From positions 1-51,211 of the forward strand of contig JAHIPV010000023.1 of the NCBI GenBank assembly GCA_018902845.1: a stretch of DNA of 51,211 bases. Reading direction: 5' to 3'. Source of the stretch: Patescibacteria group bacterium. GTDB taxonomy: Bacteria; Patescibacteriota; Microgenomatia; UBA12405. The position numbers were made by a program, and so were the translations under genes. This document shows, piece after piece, positions 48,293-51,211 of the stretch (position 1 is its first letter; every line of letters begins with the position of its first letter). The notes under the pieces were generated by a model that worked only from the letters and a program-made list of their open reading frames with translations, searched no databases and was not told where the DNA came from.

Positions 48293-48366
48293 TCGGGGAT
48301 ACAGGATTCGAACCTGCAACCTCTAGCTCCCGATACTAGCGCGCTAGCCAATTGCGCCAATCCCCG
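48293..48366 (-). tRNA. tRNA-Pro (CGG anticodon)
   Basis: 74-nt cloverleaf without encoded CCA. Acceptor CGGGGAT/ATCCCCG, discriminator A; anticodon stem CTAGT/GCTAG with loop ATCGGGA, anticodon CGG with G37 as usual for tRNA-Pro; T arm GCAGG-TTCGAAT-CCTGT. 6 bp from tRNA-Arg, likely co-transcribed. Confidence 0.93.
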
Positions 48367-49021
48367 CCCTGCCCACCATAGCCTTGTGCGACGGTGGGTT
48401 GCACCTATTATATCCCACTCCAAAGCAAAATCACCAAATTATTCAATATCAACTACTTTGATATTATTAAGTAATTTTCTCCGCATATTTTTAAGCTAAT
48501 AACTTTATTTCTCCGCTTTTTCTCCACTCTATTTCCGCATCTTTTTTTCCCTAATCAAATCTTCTTTCGATATAATCAAGTAACATCTCTCTACATTAAA
48601 GCAAATCTATTCTCATCAGAAAACCCTCTCTTAATCTATTTCATAAATCATAAACCGTAAATCATAAATCAATTTATCTCTTCTTACTTCTTACTTACTT
48701 TTTTCTTTATTCATTAACCTACCTGCCGATAGACAGATTAATCTTGCTTTTTCTTTTTACAATAATTTTTTCACAACAACTTTCCCGTCCACTTATTTTA
48801 CCTCCTATCATTAAAATTTCCTTCAATTTCATCACTTTTCTCTTAGCAACAAAGTATATCAATTATCTGTTTTTAACTTTTCAAAAACCATATACTTTTC
48901 CACAAAACTCAGCGACAACTCAAAGAACAACATGTTCACTAAGACACAATAAAAACTCTAATCTTTCAACCTTATCAGTTAAAATAAACTCTGCCAATTT
49001 ATGTAATTACAACCAAAAATA
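48367..49021. other. AT-rich gene-free stretch upstream of the tRNAs
   Basis: It begins with a GCCCACCATAGCCTTGTGCG then ACGGTGGG relative of the PPSL repeat (48370-48398). The rest is AT-rich, with a CATAAATCATAAACCGTAAA repeat near 48640 and CCTACCTGCCGATAGACAG near 48717. The track ORF 48744-49025 starts at a TTG in low-complexity sequence and is not credible. No strong tRNA promoter was identified. Confidence 0.5.
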
Positions 49022-50251
49022 CTAACTTTTGGCTACCACTAAACGAAAAGCATCTTTTCTAAAAAACTCTTTGGCAAATTCTTTTACTTCTTTCAAGCTA
49101 ACTTTTTTATACTTCTTCAATTCATTTTCCAAACTTACCAATTTATTCTCCAAAAGCAATTTTCGACCCACAAAATCAGACCAAAAACTAGTTTTATCCA
49201 AACTCATCTCGCTCTTACCCAAAAGACAATCCTTTGCTCGGTTTAATTCAAACTCGCTTACGGTCTTGGCAAACTCCAAATACTCTCTTTTAGTCAAAAA
49301 CAAAGCTTTATCAAACTTAGCCAAGTTAACACCAATTTGTACTCCCATAAACCCTCCTTCTTTTAACATTTCACTAACCGGAAATACATAATAAGCCAAT
49401 CCGTTTTTCTGCCTAACCTGCTCAAAAACTCTTGAGGATGTATTACCACAAAGCATAACTTCTACTAATTTAGCCACATAACGCCTCTTGTCTCTATTAG
49501 ATATCGTAGGTATTCCCAAACAAAAATGTATTTGATCAACTTTCTTTTTCTTAATCAATTCTTTCTTTTTACTCAATATCAACTCCAATTTACCATCATC
49601 TACATCAAGACTGTTTAAGTCAGAAAAATACCTTTTGATACATTTTTTAATATCATTTTTGTTACCAATCTTCCCAGCTACCACCACTACCACATCTTTG
49701 GCATTCAAACATTTCTTGCGATAAGCCAATAATTTATCTCTATCCACTCTCAATACATCTTCTATAGAACCAGAAATACTCCAACAACCGCTCTTTGACT
49801 CACCATACAAAAATTCAATTAGATCAAAGGATAATCCCATCACCGGATTATCCTTATACATTTTTATCTCTTCTACTACCACACCTAGCTCTTTTTTTAA
49901 TTCTTTTTTGGGAAAAGTTGAATTTATTAAAATATCAGACAAAAACTCTAAAGACCACAAAATATTTTTTTCTACCGTACTAATATAGTAAGAAGTACAC
50001 TCAAATCCCGTCCCCGCATCATGAATCGCCCCTTTGCTATCTATCTCTCTATGAATCTCAATCGCATTTCTTTTTTTTGTTCCTTTAAAAGCCATATGCT
50101 CAAGTACATGACTAATACCAAACTCATCTTTCGTTTCATACTTAGCTCCAATTTTTACAAACACCTCAACGGTCACCGAATTCAAATGTGGCAAATCCAC
50201 CAACACTCCCCTTACTCCATTTTTTAATTCAAACACATCAAACTTCTTCAT
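49022..50251 (-). CDS. M16-family zinc metallopeptidase (insulinase/processing peptidase type)
   Basis: 409 residues. The inverted zinc motif HxxEH is in FGISHVLEHMAFKGTKKRNA (about 43-62) and the distal Glu in LGVVVEEIKMYKDNP (about 124-138). The second half (QIHFCLGIPTISNRDKRRYV and RVFEQVRQKNGLAYYVFPVS) has the R-x-x-x-G-L-A-Y family motif. No signal peptide, so it is cytoplasmic unless exported otherwise. TAAAAT lies 9 nt before ATG. Confidence 0.92.
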   Translation of the reverse strand: MKKFDVFELKNGVRGVLVDLPHLNSVTVEVFVKIGAKYETKDEFGISHVLEHMAFKGTKKRNAIEIHREIDSKGAIHDAGTGFECTSYYISTVEKNILWSLEFLSDILINSTFPKKELKKELGVVVEEIKMYKDNPVMGLSFDLIEFLYGESKSGCWSISGSIEDVLRVDRDKLLAYRKKCLNAKDVVVVVAGKIGNKNDIKKCIKRYFSDLNSLDVDDGKLELILSKKKELIKKKKVDQIHFCLGIPTISNRDKRRYVAKLVEVMLCGNTSSRVFEQVRQKNGLAYYVFPVSEMLKEGGFMGVQIGVNLAKFDKALFLTKREYLEFAKTVSEFELNRAKDCLLGKSEMSLDKTSFWSDFVGRKLLLENKLVSLENELKKYKKVSLKEVKEFAKEFFRKDAFRLVVAKS

Positions 50252-50299
50252 AGACCAACAATTTTATCACAACAACCTCGCCCTCTCTACTTTCCTCTC

Positions 50300-50352
50300 G
50301 TCATCCTGAGCGATCCGCCAACTGGCGGAGACCGAAGGATCTAGTGAAACGT
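50300..50352. repeat. GTCATCCTGAGCGATCCGCC...GAAGGATCTAG palindromic repeat
   Basis: Closely matches the copy at 2183-2235, including the centre CCGCCAACTGGCGG. It lies between the M16 peptidase gene and the transposase. Confidence 0.85.
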
Positions 50353-50414
50353 TTTTCTTGTTTTCATTTTTAACTCTTAATTCGTAATTCTTAATTTTTC
50401 AGTTTAAGTAAAAT

Positions 50415-51211
50415 TTAGTGTGCTTTTTTTGAGTTATAGAGGTTTTTCCAACCGACCCATAGTTTTTTAAGATCTAAAAGATTTTTAACTCTGGAAAAAG
50501 TGAAGTACCAAAAAGCAAAAGAAACTTGTTGGGAGTATTTCATGCCTCGATGGTCGCCTAGTTTTTGTTTAAGTTGACTGTTGACTCCTTCAAGAGAATT
50601 GTTTGATTTCGGGATCTTGGAATTGCTTTGGTAAACAAAGAAAGGATCTTGATCTTTAGTTAACAACCTCCATGCTCTCCGTAAGTTTCCATGGGTGTAC
50701 CACCATTTCTTTTTGGTGTTTTCACCTATGGTTTTAACAGTCAATAATTGACCATATTTGATTTCCCAATCAATCAACTTTGTTTGCCAACTCCAGACAT
50801 CGGTTTCATCCTCAAGATAGATGATTTCTTTGGCAATATTCCTTAACTCTCTGGTGGCCTCAATTGGACTCTTTTTAGGCAATAATCTTTTGAGTGATCT
50901 TAAGACATGAATTAAACATCTTTGATGAGGAATAAATCCAAAATTACCGGCCACACCGGCCACTCCACCGCCATTCCAATCACCAATAGCTCCCAAAGGC
51001 AGATGTTTATCGCCAAGCGAACTTGATAGTTTCAGCAGGTCTTGATGATAAGCATCGTATGACTCACTCTTGTGATTTGACCACCAGATGTTTTCTCTAT
51101 TGGTTACATCTCTATGGTTTATGAGTACTCCTTTTCTTCGTAACCATTTACCATCGGTGCCATAAACCCATGGTAATCTTGAAAACAATAATTTTGGCGG
51201 TAACAATCTCC
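50415..51211 (-). mobile_element. DDE transposase, N-terminus beyond right edge
   Basis: The frame is open to the right edge, so only about 265 C-terminal residues are seen; the track start (TTG 51206) is not the true one. MULE/IS256-like DDE residues: Asp in YGTDGKW, Asp in GAIGDWNGGG and Glu in NNSLEGVNSQLKQKL, with CLIHVLRSLKRLLPK between. The sequence is less AT-rich than its surroundings. The left end of the element should lie near 50390-50415, but the terminal inverted repeat cannot be defined without the other end. Confidence 0.85.

Noticed and set aside
48744-49025. Plus-strand 93-aa ORF
   Set aside because: TTG start in low-complexity AT-rich sequence, no SD or -10 at the right spacing, no domain.

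Overview
ORGANISM. The window is AT-rich, with compact, mostly tail-to-head genes. It carries secE-nusG-rplK-rplA, rplJ-rplL with an L10 leader, ruvABC, mreB, murB and a murF-like gene, a class II ribonucleotide reductase with NrdR, a two-domain ThyX, many small toxin-antitoxin/MNT-HEPN pairs and many short lineage-specific proteins. This fits a Patescibacteria/CPR genome, most likely the Microgenomates group (inference from gene content and style; no 16S rRNA is present). TGA is used as a stop, which argues against the TGA=Gly lineages.

LAYOUT. 1-1.9 kb: edge fragment, LPxTG-type DUF11 surface protein, a candidate small hairpin RNA and an XRE regulator. 2.1-3.5 kb: a GC-rich lipoprotein gene in a heavily structured transcript that ends in a complete type III hammerhead ribozyme, placed just upstream of a glycosyltransferase operon (3.5-9.0 kb). 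9-12.3 kb: MNT/HEPN, half-size MFS protein, glyA, Phd/VapC. 12.3-16.8 kb: small ORFs, thyX-dcd, DedA, a zinc-ribbon protein. 16.8-20.4 kb: nrdR-nrdJ-cobalamin adenosyltransferase operon behind tandem NrdR boxes. 20.5-22.5 kb: second VapBC and a DUF4143 ATPase. 23-26.5 kb: secE-nusG-rplK-rplA-murF-like. 26.5-27.9 kb: AbiE cassette between perfect 24-bp direct repeats. 28.1-32.2 kb: minus-strand cluster of Nudix, deoxyribosyltransferase-like, radical SAM, PfkB and alpha/beta hydrolase genes. 32.3-33.4 kb: L10 leader-rplJ-rplL. 33.4-38.8 kb: DUF1846, 2-hydroxyacid dehydrogenase, HTH protein, ruvB, ruvA-ruvC. 39-43.4 kb: murB, MNT/HI0074 pair, tagA/wecG, mreB. 43.7-47.7 kb: PEGA protein, cation exchanger, Nramp-like transporter. 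48.2-48.4 kb: tRNA-Arg(CCT) and tRNA-Pro(CGG). 49-51.2 kb: M16 peptidase and a transposase cut by the window edge.

STANDOUT SIGNALS. (1) The hammerhead ribozyme at 3413-3481 has every core nucleotide in place and lies between a foreign-looking lipoprotein gene and a sugar-transfer operon. (2) A consensus sigma70 promoter drives a roughly 70-nt RNA that is almost entirely one 24-bp hairpin plus a U-tract (1477-1584). (3) At many genes a -10 hexamer sits 5-7 nt, usually exactly 6 nt, before the start codon, implying leaderless mRNA as a common mode here; this rule also validates several tiny ORFs and GTG starts. (4) Dispersed palindromic and AT-heptad repeats have entered at least seven protein-coding genes without breaking the frame, including near-identical copies in two adjacent genes of the nrd operon. 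(5) The AbiE cassette and the radical-SAM/deoxyribosyltransferase/PfkB/Nudix cluster deserve separate study.

HOW THE GENES WORK TOGETHER. NrdJ makes dNTP precursors and needs adenosylcobalamin, which the adjacent adenosyltransferase would supply; dcd and thyX provide a dCTP-to-dUMP-to-dTMP route. MurB, the MurF-like ligase and MreB belong to peptidoglycan and cell shape; GT2, GT4, the large membrane protein and TagA/WecG belong to surface glycan assembly.
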